Assembly (NCBI RefSeq): GCF_000971965.1
Contig: NZ_LAQP01000001.1
Coordinates: forward strand, 620,001-684,000
Source of the DNA: Paenibacillus wulumuqiensis
GTDB taxonomy: Bacteria; Bacillota; Bacilli; Paenibacillales; Paenibacillaceae
Direction: 5' to 3'
Length of the DNA: 64,000 bases
A program made the translations under genes and the position numbers. How positions within the stretch are numbered: position 1 is the first letter of the stretch; each line of letters opens with the position of its first letter. The notes under the pieces were generated by a model, which had not been told where the DNA came from, made no database searches, and worked only from the letters and a program-made list of their open reading frames with translations. This document shows, one piece after another, positions 32,481-41,511 of the stretch.

Positions 32481-33743
32481 ATGAAATTACCTAAATGGAA
32501 TTTCTGGAATTTTGGCGGTCTGTTCTTCTTCTACTTCTTAATCTGGGCGATTGTACTGGCTTTTCTGCCGATCTGGCTTAAGGAGCAGGCTGGTCTTGAT
32601 GCAGGTCAGACCGGTCTAGTGTTCTCGGCGATCTCACTGATCGCCCTTTGTTACCAGCCTTTCTTTGGCGTTATCTCCGATAAGCTCGGCTTCCGGAAAA
32701 ATCTGTTCTGGTTTGTAGTCTGCGCAGCCCTGTTGATGGGTCCATTCTTCACCTGGGTATTTATCCCGATTCTGCAATTCAACGTCTGGGTAGGCGCAAT
32801 CATTGGTGGTATTTACCTGAGTGCCGTATTTCAGGGTGGCGTAGGGGTCGTCGAAGCGTATATCGAACGTGCCAGCCGCGCCAGCTCCATTGAGTATGGA
32901 CGTGTGCGCCTGTTCGGTTCTATCGCAGGTGCTGTAGCTACACTGATTGGTGGTATTATGTATCTTGCCAATCCGATCAGCATTTTCTGGTTCGCTTCCG
33001 CTTCGGCTGCTGTGCTGGGTATTCTGCTGCGTACAGCCAAAGTCGATACATCTGCTGCGATCGCTGCCGATCCGGCAAATGATGGTGGCGAGATTACCAA
33101 GGAACGGATATTCTCCATTTTCAAATTACGCAACTTCTGGTTCCTGTCTCTGCTGATTGTCGGTACGGCCAGCGTATATGACGTGTTCGACCAGCAGTTC
33201 CCGAACTATTACAATCAGTTCTTCCCGACGACAGCGATTGGTACACAGCGCTTCAGTGAGCTGGTATCCCTGCAGACGGCGATTGAAGCAGTATTGATGA
33301 TCTTTATGCCATGGATCATTAACAAGATCGGTGCCAAAAATGGTCTGATTCTGTTCGGCGTTCTGACTTTTGTACGTATCTTTGGAAGCGCTGTTGCAAC
33401 CGATACCATTTCCCTCTCCCTGCTGCGTCTGATCGCTGCTGTGGAAATGCCGCTGCTGCTCGTATCCATCTTTAAATACATTACCAGTGTATTTGATGTA
33501 CGACTGTCCGCTACGATTTATCTGCTTGCCTTTAACTTTGCCAAACAGGCAGCCATTGTTATCTTCTCCAGTATTGCGGGCAACATGTATACCAATATTG
33601 GATTCCAGAATACGTATTACTTCCTGAGTGCCATTGTACTGGTTATTACCATCGTCTCGATCTTCGGTCTCTCCAATGACAAGAAGCGGCGCAATCCGGT
33701 CGGTGCAGTACAACCCAACATGGTCGCTTCTTCCAAAATGTAA
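32481..33743 (+). CDS. MFS oligosaccharide:H+ symporter (LacY family)
   Basis: The 420-residue protein has 12 membrane helices and the loop motif GVISDKLGFRKNL between helices 2 and 3. The segment SIEYGRVRLFGSIAGAVATLIGG is typical of the oligosaccharide:H+ symporter branch that includes LacY. It is downstream of the GH43 gene with AGGAGG before the ATG, so both probably act in one pathway: uptake of an arabinose-containing oligosaccharide and its intracellular cleavage. The exact sugar is not set by sequence. Confidence 0.9.
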   Translation: MKLPKWNFWNFGGLFFFYFLIWAIVLAFLPIWLKEQAGLDAGQTGLVFSAISLIALCYQPFFGVISDKLGFRKNLFWFVVCAALLMGPFFTWVFIPILQFNVWVGAIIGGIYLSAVFQGGVGVVEAYIERASRASSIEYGRVRLFGSIAGAVATLIGGIMYLANPISIFWFASASAAVLGILLRTAKVDTSAAIAADPANDGGEITKERIFSIFKLRNFWFLSLLIVGTASVYDVFDQQFPNYYNQFFPTTAIGTQRFSELVSLQTAIEAVLMIFMPWIINKIGAKNGLILFGVLTFVRIFGSAVATDTISLSLLRLIAAVEMPLLLVSIFKYITSVFDVRLSATIYLLAFNFAKQAAIVIFSSIAGNMYTNIGFQNTYYFLSAIVLVITIVSIFGLSNDKKRRNPVGAVQPNMVASSKM

Positions 33744-33778
33744 ACGCTATTTGTAAGCGTTCTTTGAAAGCGATTCAA
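33739..33778. repeat. three tandem 13-base cre-like repeats
   Basis: TGTAAACGCTATT, TGTAAGCGTTCTT and TGAAAGCGATTCA begin at 33739, 33752 and 33765, each 13 bases apart. Each resembles a cre core (TGWAARCG). The first copy includes the symporter stop codon. The following interval 33827-34088 shows no supported gene; a 76-codon minus frame at 33886-34116 runs into the terminator and lacks a ribosome site. Confidence 0.55.
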
Positions 33779-33783
33779 CTATC

Positions 33784-33826
33784 AAACCAGGCCTTCCCCA
33801 TTCATGGTGGAAGGCCTGGTTTTTTC
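33784..33826 (+). terminator. intrinsic terminator of the GH43/MFS operon
   Basis: AACCAGGCCTTCC pairs perfectly with GGAAGGCCTGGTT, followed by T-rich sequence. It lies 41 bases past the symporter stop. A set of three 13-base cre-like repeats lies between stop and terminator (see findings). Confidence 0.9.
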
Positions 33827-34088
33827 CGGCTCTCCGCTTGAATGATTCCTCTGAAGTGAAGCGTTTACCTGCATACACTGCAAATTTAAGGCCTAACCAG
33901 CAAGGCTGCTGTACTTGATACGGCAGGCGCGCTGATCAGGCTTTTCCTTTGCAAATTGTCATACCTGTATTCGTATTCCCGTTTATTATGTTTAGCAAGA
34001 ATTGAATGCAAGCAGAGACCTTTGACACGCAGCATTTTACAGATCGATAAAAGCAATGGCATCTCCTGCAGTCCATATCGATATTCAT

Positions 34089-34139
34089 AAAAAAGAGACA
34101 GAAGATTGCAGATCACTGCATGTCTTCCGTCTCTTTTTT
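34089..34139. terminator. terminator of the beta-glucoside PTS operon
   Basis: AAAAAGAGAC and GAAGA arms pair with TCTTC and GTCTCTTTTTT around a central loop, with A-run and T-run on both ends so that it can work in both directions. On the minus strand it follows bglP. Confidence 0.75.
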
Positions 34140-34181
34140 GGATAAGTTCAATTTACGGGATCTTTTTAATCTTTATTCGGA

Positions 34182-36107
34182 TCAGTTCAATTTGTACAGC
34201 AGCTGTCCTGCCTGGGTCATCGGCTCACCTGCAGGTTCCAGCTGATTGTAATTCTGAATATTCGTTACGATTACCGGTGTGATCGTCTCGTAGCCGTCTG
34301 CACGAACCGCCTGAAGGTCAAATTCCATCAGCAGATCGCCAACTTTGACTTCCTGACCTGCCTGGGCATGTGGAGTGAAATGCTTGCCTTTCAGCTTCAC
34401 TGTATCGATGCCGATATGAATGAGCATCTCGGTACCTTCCTCGCTGACCAGACCGATCGCATGACCGCTTTTGGAGACCGAAAATACTGTTCCATTGACA
34501 GGAGAGACAATACGGCCTTCCGAAGGCTCAATCGCTACGCCCTGTCCCATAATTTCCTGGGCAAATGCCGGATCGGGGACTTCACTCAGCGGCTTCACTT
34601 CACCATTGATCGGGCTCATGATCTGTACCGGTGTTACTGTGCGCGGTTCTGATTCGTAATTCATCAGTGTGGCAGCTACTGCGCCGGTGTCTACAGCCGT
34701 ATTGGTTGCCACCTCTTCTGTTACGGCTTTGGTTTCTTCCGCTTGTTCGCTATCTTCTTTGATACCCATAAAGTAGGTTACGATGGCTGCAGCTACCAGA
34801 GCGATCACTCCGCCGATCAGCGCATAGACAAGTGTGCTGATTTGCGGGCTGATAAAGGCTGCGATACTTGGCAGACCTACCAGTCCGGTAATAACATACG
34901 ACTTAACATGCATAATGCCCATAAATGCACCACCTGCAGCACCACCGATTAATGCGGCAATAAATGGCTTCTTATATTTCATATTTACTCCATACATCGC
35001 CGGTTCGGTAATCCCCATCACTGCCGTTACACCTGTCGAATAGGCAAGCGATTTGAGCTGTCTATTTTTTGCGCGCATCCCTACGCCCAGTGCCGCTCCT
35101 GCCTGTCCCAGATTGGCTGCAAACATCAGTGGAATAATAAAGTCATAACCGAGCGTCGTAATGGAACCGATCACGATAGGAGTCAGTGCATAATGCATGC
35201 CGGTAATGATCAGCAGTGACATCGTGCCGCCAATCAGGATACTTGCCAGTACAGATACATTATCAAACAACCATGTAATTCCACCGGATAATCCGTTACC
35301 GATCAGAGAACCGAGCGGACCGACGGCGATCAATGTGAGCGGTACCATAATTAGCAGTGTTACGGTAGGTACGATCAGCAATTTGACGGAAGCGTGGGTA
35401 ATCCAGTCTACCGCTTTTTCTACATAGGAAGCAATCCAGATGGCGATAACAATCGGAATAACGGTTGAGGAATAGGTTGCTGCGAGAACCGGAAGACCGG
35501 CAAAGGATACCGTATCCCCCGGTGCCAGCAATGCCGTAATCGTCGGGTGCATAATCGCTGCACCAAGCGCTGCACCGATATATATGTTACTGCCCAGCTT
35601 GCGTGCTGCGCTCACCGCTAGAATAATCGGCAGGAAGTAGAAGGCGCCATCGCCTATCGCAGACAGAATAATATATGTGGAGCTTTTATCGGACATCCAG
35701 CCCAGAGCTACCAGAATCGCCACAATCCCTTTGATCATCCCTGCGCCTGTAATGGCCGGCAGGATCGGTGTGAACATCCCGGAGATAAAGTCGAATAATG
35801 CACTGATCGGATTGCGTTTCTTTTTTGGTCCGGTCGTACTGTTCGTCTCCATACGCTTGCCACCGGACATCGCACCGGATAGCTCTTTATAGACAGCGGC
35901 CACATCATTGCCGATAATGACCTGGAACTGGCCGCCATTTTTCATAACGCCCATAACTCCCGGTGTTTTCTCCAGTTGGGCTTTGTTTGCTTTGTTGTCA
36001 TCATGCAGGTTGAATCGCAGTCGAGTCATACAGTGTGTCACCTGATCGATATTCTCTTCCCCACCGACCAGTTGGAGTACGTCTTTTGCCACTTGCGCCT
36101 TGTCCAC
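34182..36107 (-). CDS. bglP: beta-glucoside-specific PTS transporter EIIBCA
   Basis: The 641-residue protein is a PTS EII with three domains. EIIB is about 1-85, with the phospho-cysteine in DQVTHCMTRLRFNL and NGGQFQVIIGNDV; EIIC is about 105-455, eight or more helices; and EIIA is about 485-635, with the histidine in MLIHIGIDTVKLKGKHF and GDLLMEFDL. It imports and phosphorylates beta-glucosides such as salicin or cellobiose. I chose GTG 36107 because GAGGAG is 9 bases before it; a GTG three codons earlier is too close. It lies 222 bases after licT, with a RAT/terminator between. Confidence 0.95.
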   Translation of the reverse strand: MDKAQVAKDVLQLVGGEENIDQVTHCMTRLRFNLHDDNKANKAQLEKTPGVMGVMKNGGQFQVIIGNDVAAVYKELSGAMSGGKRMETNSTTGPKKKRNPISALFDFISGMFTPILPAITGAGMIKGIVAILVALGWMSDKSSTYIILSAIGDGAFYFLPIILAVSAARKLGSNIYIGAALGAAIMHPTITALLAPGDTVSFAGLPVLAATYSSTVIPIVIAIWIASYVEKAVDWITHASVKLLIVPTVTLLIMVPLTLIAVGPLGSLIGNGLSGGITWLFDNVSVLASILIGGTMSLLIITGMHYALTPIVIGSITTLGYDFIIPLMFAANLGQAGAALGVGMRAKNRQLKSLAYSTGVTAVMGITEPAMYGVNMKYKKPFIAALIGGAAGGAFMGIMHVKSYVITGLVGLPSIAAFISPQISTLVYALIGGVIALVAAAIVTYFMGIKEDSEQAEETKAVTEEVATNTAVDTGAVAATLMNYESEPRTVTPVQIMSPINGEVKPLSEVPDPAFAQEIMGQGVAIEPSEGRIVSPVNGTVFSVSKSGHAIGLVSEEGTEMLIHIGIDTVKLKGKHFTPHAQAGQEVKVGDLLMEFDLQAVRADGYETITPVIVTNIQNYNQLEPAGEPMTQAGQLLYKLN

Positions 36108-36161
36108 GTCGAACACTCCTCTTTATGGAATATACACTATTTATTGTCTGTATTTGAATAC

Positions 36162-36263
36162 AAAAAAACCTAAATGTGGATGAATGAGGTCATGCCAGCC
36201 TTGGAGCTGGTGAACGCTATCATTCAACGACATTTAGGTTTTGCCTACCAAAAGTAACAATCC
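36162..36263 (-). promoter_or_regulatory. LicT antiterminator site (RAT) with overlapping terminator before bglP
   Basis: On the minus strand GGATTGTTACTTTTGGTAGG (36263 downwards) runs into CAAAACC at the start of a large stem: AACCTAAATG (36240 downwards) pairs with CATTTAGGTT at 36162-36177, followed by seven T. LicT binding to the RAT prevents the terminator. The terminator loop is unusually large (about 50 nt) and has an internal hairpin (CCAGC / GCTGG). Confidence 0.85.
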
Positions 36264-36329
36264 CTGTCGGGTATTCAATTGTAACGGCTGGTTATGCACT
36301 TTCATATTCTTGGAATCGTTCCGTATCAC

Positions 36330-37178
36330 TTACGTCTGATCCGCATTTTCCTTCTTGGTGACTCTCTCGATATGAATGGTCAGGTACAGCAATTCTTCAT
36401 TGGACAGATCCCGCTGATGAATCTTGCGGGTATAATCCTGAATCTTCAGCGCACAGGCATAAGCCTGCGGATACTGGGATTTGACCATATCGTGCAGTGG
36501 GCTATCACCCTGATCACTCGCCGCTCCACTCACTACTCGCTGGGCAAAAAACTTGAGATGGGTCAGGAACCGGAAGTAATTGAGCGACTCCTCATCCAGC
36601 TCGATCACAAAATGCCGGGTCACGATGCGAAGTACGTCCTTGACGATATTGGTCATGCTTACGGTCTCGCTCATCTGCCCGTTGAGCTGGGAATTAACAA
36701 AGTGAAGCGCGATAAATCCGCCTTCATCTTCGGGAAGCGATACACCCAGCTTGTCTTCGATCATTTGCAAGGCCTTGGTACCGATGTAGTATTCCTTGCG
36801 GTACAGCTTTTTAATTTCCCATAGTAATGCATTTTTGATTTCCAATCCCTGCCGGTGCCGTTCAATAGCAAAATGGATATGGTCGGTCAGCGAAATATAG
36901 ATGCTGTCATGCAGCTTGCTGCCAAGTACAGTCTGCGCATACTGGATAATCTCATCCGAGCATTCCATGTATTCAATCGGAATATCCGATAATAGCGTCA
37001 TTAGCTTATCCGATACTTCCTGGCTTTCCAGCTTGAATACCTTTTCAATTTTCGCTTCATCGACGAGGTCATCCGGATGCTTTTTGAATCCGATCCCACG
37101 GCCCATGACGACCAGTTCCTGTTTGCCAGGATCTACAACGGTGACGACATTGTTATTCAGAACCTGCGATATTTTCAT
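36330..37178 (-). CDS. licT: BglG/LicT-family transcription antiterminator
   Basis: The 282-residue protein has an RNA-binding CAT domain (MKISQVLNNNVVTVVDPGKQELVVMGRGIGFKKHPDDLVDE, residues 1-55) and two PRD domains with phospho-histidines (for example DHIHFAIERHRQG and FIALHFVNSQLNG). It binds RAT sequences when the beta-glucoside substrate is present and the PTS leaves PRD1 unphosphorylated. Two RAT/terminators, at 37206-37272 and 36162-36263, flank the gene, so it controls itself and bglP. ATG 37178 is preceded by AAGGTGATG. The neighbours fit a licT-bglP operon. Confidence 0.93.
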   Translation of the reverse strand: MKISQVLNNNVVTVVDPGKQELVVMGRGIGFKKHPDDLVDEAKIEKVFKLESQEVSDKLMTLLSDIPIEYMECSDEIIQYAQTVLGSKLHDSIYISLTDHIHFAIERHRQGLEIKNALLWEIKKLYRKEYYIGTKALQMIEDKLGVSLPEDEGGFIALHFVNSQLNGQMSETVSMTNIVKDVLRIVTRHFVIELDEESLNYFRFLTHLKFFAQRVVSGAASDQGDSPLHDMVKSQYPQAYACALKIQDYTRKIHQRDLSNEELLYLTIHIERVTKKENADQT

Positions 37179-37205
37179 TCTCATCACCTTTTTTATAAAA
37201 ATACT

Positions 37206-37272
37206 AAAAAGGCAAAACCAAAAATGACATGCTTGTCAGTTTCGGTTTTGCCTGATTTCTCAGTAACAATCC
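37206..37272 (-). promoter_or_regulatory. LicT antiterminator site (RAT) with overlapping terminator before licT
   Basis: On the minus strand GGATTGTTACTGAGAAATCA (37272 downwards) leads into GGCAAAACC, which starts the terminator stem AGGCAAAACCGAAAC...GGTTTTGCCTTTTTAG. RAT and terminator overlap in the AGGCAAAACC part, as expected for mutually exclusive structures. Confidence 0.88.
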
Positions 37273-37294
37273 GTGTTTTGGTTTCTATACAAAC

Positions 37295-37323
37295 ATACTA
37301 ACATAGGCGACATAAAATGACAA
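37295..37323 (-). promoter_or_regulatory. promoter of the licT-bglP operon
   Basis: TTGTCA (37323-37318) and TAGTAT (37300-37295) on the minus strand are spaced by 17 bases. The transcript would start near 37288, which leaves the RAT a few bases from the 5' end, as usual for LicT-controlled leaders. The GH3 gene upstream on the same strand has its stop at 37423, so licT can be transcribed independently of it. Confidence 0.75.
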
Positions 37324-37422
37324 CCATAATTGTAAGCCTTTTCTCCACACGGAAATCCAGCCATTTGTATAGGTATTTATTACCCTTCAACACGCATATT
37401 TACACAATAATGTCGAAAAAAC

Positions 37423-39681
37423 TTATCCGATTAGTTCAAAAGTCTGTTCCAGCGTGCTGCCGGAATGCGTACCTACATATATATTGAACTCGCCTTCTTC
37501 AGCCGTCCACTCCAGCTTTGCATTACAGTAGGCCAGATCCTGCTCGGTGATCACAAATTCGACCTGCGCCGATTCCTGCGGAGCGAGCTGCACTTTGCAG
37601 TACCCTTTTAACTCTCTGACCGGACGAACGGTGCTTCCGTACAGATCCTGAATATACATCTGTACCGTCTCTTCGCCGGCCACGCTGCCTGTATTGGTTA
37701 CGGTGGCAGTCACAGTGATGCTCTCCCCACGCTTCATCTGCTGACGATCCAGCTTCAGATCGGAATAGCTGAACTGCGCATAGCTCAGTCCGTAGCCAAA
37801 TGGATACAGCGGCTCATTCGGACCGTCCAGATATTTGGAAATGTACTTCTCTTGCTGATTCTCTACTGTTACCGGGCGACCGGTGTTAAAGCGGTTGTAG
37901 TAGATCGGCGACTGGCCAACATGCTTGGGGAAGCTCATCGTCAGTTTGCCGGTTGGATTGTAATCGCCGGTCAGTACATCCGCAATCGCATGCCCAGCTT
38001 GAGAACCGAGGAACCAGGTCTCCACGATTGCATCCATATGCTGCTCATACCAGTCCAGCACAAGCGGACGGCCATTAGTAAGTATGAGTACAACCGGCTT
38101 GCCCAGTGCAACGATTGCTTCGGCCAGCTGCTGCTGGGGAGCAGGGATAGAAATATCCATGCGGGAAGCTGCTTCACCTGACATTTCGCTATGTTCACCC
38201 AATGCCAGCAAAATAACATCAGCGGCTTGGGCTGTACGTACAGCTTGTTCAATGCCGCCTTCGATTGGCTCCAGTACACCGCTGCCTTCTGCATACAGCA
38301 GATGCTGTTCAGGGATTCCTTTGGCAGTGAGACCTTCCAGTAGGGTAACGGTCTCCTCCTTGTAGCGGGAGAACTGCCATGTACCGAGCATATCTTTGCT
38401 GTCGGCAAACGGGCCGATAACGGCGATCTTCTGTGTACCGGCTGCAGCTGTTTCCGTGTGCAGCGGCAGCAGTTGGTTTTCGTTTTTGAGCAGAACGATC
38501 GATTTGCGGGCAAGCTCCAGGCTCGCCTGCAGATGATCGGCATGAAAATGGTACTCTTCTTCCTTTTCCGGACGGATATAACGGAACGGATCATCCATAA
38601 TACCGATTTTGTATTTGTAGATCAGAATCCGGCGTACAGCCGCATCGATCTGGGCTTCCTGCACTTTGCCTTCTGCAATCAACTGAGGCAGATAATTCTC
38701 GTACAGCTGGGTGACCATCTCGATATCCATCGTAGCTTCCAGCGATTGGCGGGCAGCGTCTTTGCGATCTCTCGCGGCGCCATGGATATAGATCTCATCC
38801 ACTGCACCATAATCGGAGATCAGTATGCCATCGAATCCGAGCTCTTCGCGCAGCAGATCATGCAGGATGAACTTGTTACCGGCAATCGGAATACCATTGT
38901 AAAAGTTAAATGCGTTCATTACCGAGGCGGAGCCTGCTTCCAGACCGGCCTTGAATGGTGGCAGGTACACATTGCGCAGCGTCCATTCCGAGATATCTAC
39001 CGTATTATAATCACGACCTGCTTCGGAAGCGCCATAACCGATAAAGTGCTTCAGACAGGCGATCAGTGTTTCCTCGCTGAACAACGTGTCTCCCTGGAAG
39101 CCCTCAACCTGGGCACGTGCAATCAGTGAACCGAGATACGGATCTTCACCTGCACCTTCCATAACACGACCCCAGCGGGCATCGCGGCTGATATCGACCA
39201 TTGGTGCATGATTATACGTAATTCCCGACGCTGTCGCTTCTTTGGCTGCGATCATACAGGCACGCTTGATCTCTTCCAGATCCCAGCTGCAGGCCCAGGC
39301 GAGCGGGATTGGGAAAATGGTCTGATAACCATGGATCACATCGGCATTGAACATGAGCGGAATACGCAGTCTGGACTGCTCAACCGCCAGCTTTTGCAGA
39401 TCAAATGTACGGCGACTGTTAAAGGCACCGAGGATGGAACCTACACGTCCTTCGCGTACGAGCAGCTCGGTCGGATCGGCTTCGATTTCTCCGCCAAAAG
39501 CAAATTCAGAATCGGCACACTGGCTCATTTGGCCGATTTTCTCGGATAGCGTCATCTCGCCGAGCAGCTGCTCGGCAGATTCGCGGATATTCTCGTCACT
39601 GCGTGGAGCAACGTCCTGCTTGCGGTATGGAGCGACCAGTGCAGACAATTCTGCATGTATGTTGGATTGTTCCGTTTTCAT
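37423..39681 (-). CDS. glycoside hydrolase family 3 beta-glucosidase (BglX type)
   Basis: The 752-residue intracellular enzyme has the GH3 N-terminal barrel (IPLMFNADVIHGYQTIFPIPLA; ARWGRVMEGAGEDPYLGSLIARAQVEGFQG; CLKHFIGYGASEAGRDYNTVDIS), the nucleophile Asp in FDGILISDYGAVDEIYIHG, the GH3 C-terminal domain (IVLLKNENQLLPL; VILLALGEHSEMSGEAASR) and a fibronectin-III-like domain (LKLDRQQMKRGESITVTATVTNTG). No signal peptide, so it cleaves internalised beta-glucosides or aryl-glucosides. AGGAGATGGGATACGATT precedes the ATG. The neighbouring licT-bglP operon and the divergent AraC-family regulator fit beta-glucoside use. Confidence 0.93.
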   Translation of the reverse strand: MKTEQSNIHAELSALVAPYRKQDVAPRSDENIRESAEQLLGEMTLSEKIGQMSQCADSEFAFGGEIEADPTELLVREGRVGSILGAFNSRRTFDLQKLAVEQSRLRIPLMFNADVIHGYQTIFPIPLAWACSWDLEEIKRACMIAAKEATASGITYNHAPMVDISRDARWGRVMEGAGEDPYLGSLIARAQVEGFQGDTLFSEETLIACLKHFIGYGASEAGRDYNTVDISEWTLRNVYLPPFKAGLEAGSASVMNAFNFYNGIPIAGNKFILHDLLREELGFDGILISDYGAVDEIYIHGAARDRKDAARQSLEATMDIEMVTQLYENYLPQLIAEGKVQEAQIDAAVRRILIYKYKIGIMDDPFRYIRPEKEEEYHFHADHLQASLELARKSIVLLKNENQLLPLHTETAAAGTQKIAVIGPFADSKDMLGTWQFSRYKEETVTLLEGLTAKGIPEQHLLYAEGSGVLEPIEGGIEQAVRTAQAADVILLALGEHSEMSGEAASRMDISIPAPQQQLAEAIVALGKPVVLILTNGRPLVLDWYEQHMDAIVETWFLGSQAGHAIADVLTGDYNPTGKLTMSFPKHVGQSPIYYNRFNTGRPVTVENQQEKYISKYLDGPNEPLYPFGYGLSYAQFSYSDLKLDRQQMKRGESITVTATVTNTGSVAGEETVQMYIQDLYGSTVRPVRELKGYCKVQLAPQESAQVEFVITEQDLAYCNAKLEWTAEEGEFNIYVGTHSGSTLEQTFELIG

Positions 39682-40021
39682 AATCGTATCCCATCTCCTG
39701 TGTCATGATAAGTTGGATCAGACCGGGTGTGACCGTGTTATTGCTGTGGCAATGGAATATCCACTCGAATCAGCGAGGAGTGACAATCGAATGTCACTGC
39801 ACATTCCATGCCCTTCAAGTTATTACAAAGCCGGTCTGAAGATAGAAATAAGCTCCTCTATAATGTAGGCTTATTTGCAGTGTATTTATGGTATTATTCT
39901 TATGTTTTTGGTAAAATAGCCAGAAATAATCGTTGTGACTACTTCCCCTGTTCATTATCATTGATTTGTTGCACTGAATTGTTACGGCGGATTAATCTGC
40001 CATCATATGGAGGAATACCTA
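39682..40021. other. divergent regulatory interval between the GH3 gene and the AraC gene
   Basis: These 340 bases hold both divergent promoters. TAAAAT at 39911-39916 could be a -10 box towards the AraC gene, and TTATAG-like sequence on the other strand near 39860 could serve the GH3 gene, but neither has a good -35 box. No gene or operator that I can defend lies here. Confidence 0.4.
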
Positions 40022-41308
40022 ATGAATTCTGAATTTCTAAGCATGCTGCGTTTTGTGATGAAAATGCTGTATGTGGAGTACCATATGCCTATGTATATTT
40101 TGGATACAAACAGTAAAGTAATCGACGAATACCCGATCCAGCCGTTTAACCCGCTTTATAACGATAAGCTGCAGGGACTTGCGTTGCTGACCGCTCAGCT
40201 CCCGGATGATTATCCCGTGGTCAAGGCGACCAATTTTCTGGAACAGTATCTCATGATTCCGCTTCATCAGGATGGGATACAGCAGGGGACACTGGTTGCG
40301 GGACCTTTTTTCCATGCAATTGTGCCGGAGGAGCTGGTCAAAGGCATTATCCGGGATTATCATCTTACCTTTCGCCAGCAGGATAATGTGCTGGAATTTT
40401 ACCGCCGGGTGCCGCTGATCTCCAAGGAACGGATCTATAATGCAGCGGTGATGATCCACTATATGCTGTATCAGGTGCAGCTGGATATCGCCGAGGTCAT
40501 TCAGCATACACTGTATATCGATATTGCCATGAATGAGCTGCCGGCTGTGCCGGATGAGCCGCCGTCTCCCTATGACGGTAATGAGCAGCATACCCAGTCC
40601 ACCTATCATCAGAACCCTGAAATGGAAAAAGTCTTCCTGCAGTACATCCGTGAAGGACGCAAGGAAGACCTGGTCAAGTGGGAACTGGGATTTCCTACCG
40701 AGAAACTGGGCGTATTGTCCAAAAAAAGCCTGCTGCGCAGCGAGAAAAACCTGGCGATCTGCTCCATCACACTCGCTACCCGGGCTGCGATGGATGGCGG
40801 AGTCAATGCGGAGATTGCATATACACTGAGCGATCTGCATATTCAGGCGATTGAAGAATGCCAGACTCCTGCCGAAGTAAAAATCGCCCTGCAAAAATGC
40901 CACACCGACTTTGTGGATCGTGTGCTGGAGGGACAGCGGCAGCGCTATTCGGAAGGGATTAATATTTGCCGGAATTATATTTTCAATCATCTGTACGAGC
41001 CGATTCACCTGCATCAACTCGCCTCGGCAGCACAGCTCAATGTCGATTATCTGTCACAGGTATTCAAGCGTGAGACCGGGGTATCGCCGGTAATGTATAT
41101 CCAGCAGGCCCGGATCGAAGAAGCTAAGCGGCTGATCGGTCTCTCCGCCCACTCTCTCGCAGAGATTGCCGCGATGCTGCAGTTCCATGATCAGAGCTAT
41201 TTTACGAAAATATTCAAAAAATACGTCGGTATCACACCCAAGCAGTATCGCAAAAATCCGACCGGTGGTGAGCGGGGAGTACTCGCTGTTCATCCATCGG
41301 TCGGCTAG
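40022..41308 (+). CDS. AraC-family transcriptional regulator
   Basis: The 428-residue protein has a long N-terminal sensory part (residues 1-320, partly acidic, not matched to a named domain) and a C-terminal AraC DNA-binding domain with two helix-turn-helices: LHQLASAAQLNVDYLSQVFKRETGVSPVMYIQQARIEEAKRL and SLAEIAAMLQFHDQSYFTKIFKKYVGITPKQYRKN. It is divergent from the GH3 beta-glucosidase, so it may activate that gene in response to a sugar. The ATG at 40022 has TGGAGGAA before it. No receiver domain is present, so it is not a YesN-type response regulator. Confidence 0.88.
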   Translation: MNSEFLSMLRFVMKMLYVEYHMPMYILDTNSKVIDEYPIQPFNPLYNDKLQGLALLTAQLPDDYPVVKATNFLEQYLMIPLHQDGIQQGTLVAGPFFHAIVPEELVKGIIRDYHLTFRQQDNVLEFYRRVPLISKERIYNAAVMIHYMLYQVQLDIAEVIQHTLYIDIAMNELPAVPDEPPSPYDGNEQHTQSTYHQNPEMEKVFLQYIREGRKEDLVKWELGFPTEKLGVLSKKSLLRSEKNLAICSITLATRAAMDGGVNAEIAYTLSDLHIQAIEECQTPAEVKIALQKCHTDFVDRVLEGQRQRYSEGINICRNYIFNHLYEPIHLHQLASAAQLNVDYLSQVFKRETGVSPVMYIQQARIEEAKRLIGLSAHSLAEIAAMLQFHDQSYFTKIFKKYVGITPKQYRKNPTGGERGVLAVHPSVG

Positions 41309-41367
41309 TTAGAGAGCAATATTGTCCTTGCATTGTCTGTTCCAGCACTGCCATATAGCTGCTGCGT

Positions 41368-41472
41368 GTTCGAACTGTTCATTTACACCCTATCTGATCC
41401 ATGCTCGAACTGCTCATTTGCAACCTATCTGATTCGTGTTCGGGCTAATCGTTTGCAATGGATATTGTTTGT
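41368..41472. repeat. 35-base degenerate tandem repeat, three copies
   Basis: Copies start at 41368, 41403 and 41438. The first two, GTTCGAACTGTTCATTT and GCTCGAACTGCTCATTT at their beginnings, continue with ACACCCTATCTGAT and GCAACCTATCTGAT. The third (GTTCGGGCTAATCGTTTGCA) is clearly more diverged. The array lies just after the AraC gene, with no coding sense. Confidence 0.6.
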
Positions 41473-41511
41473 TCCTGATGTATCTGGCTCATTCATGATG
41501 TGTAGAGTAGA

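Noticed and set aside
33886-34116. 76-codon minus-strand frame
   Set aside because: Runs through the terminator of the PTS operon, no ribosome site, no recognisable protein pattern.
41368-41472. possible CRISPR array
   Set aside because: Repeats are contiguous without spacers, degenerate and only three in number; no cas genes.
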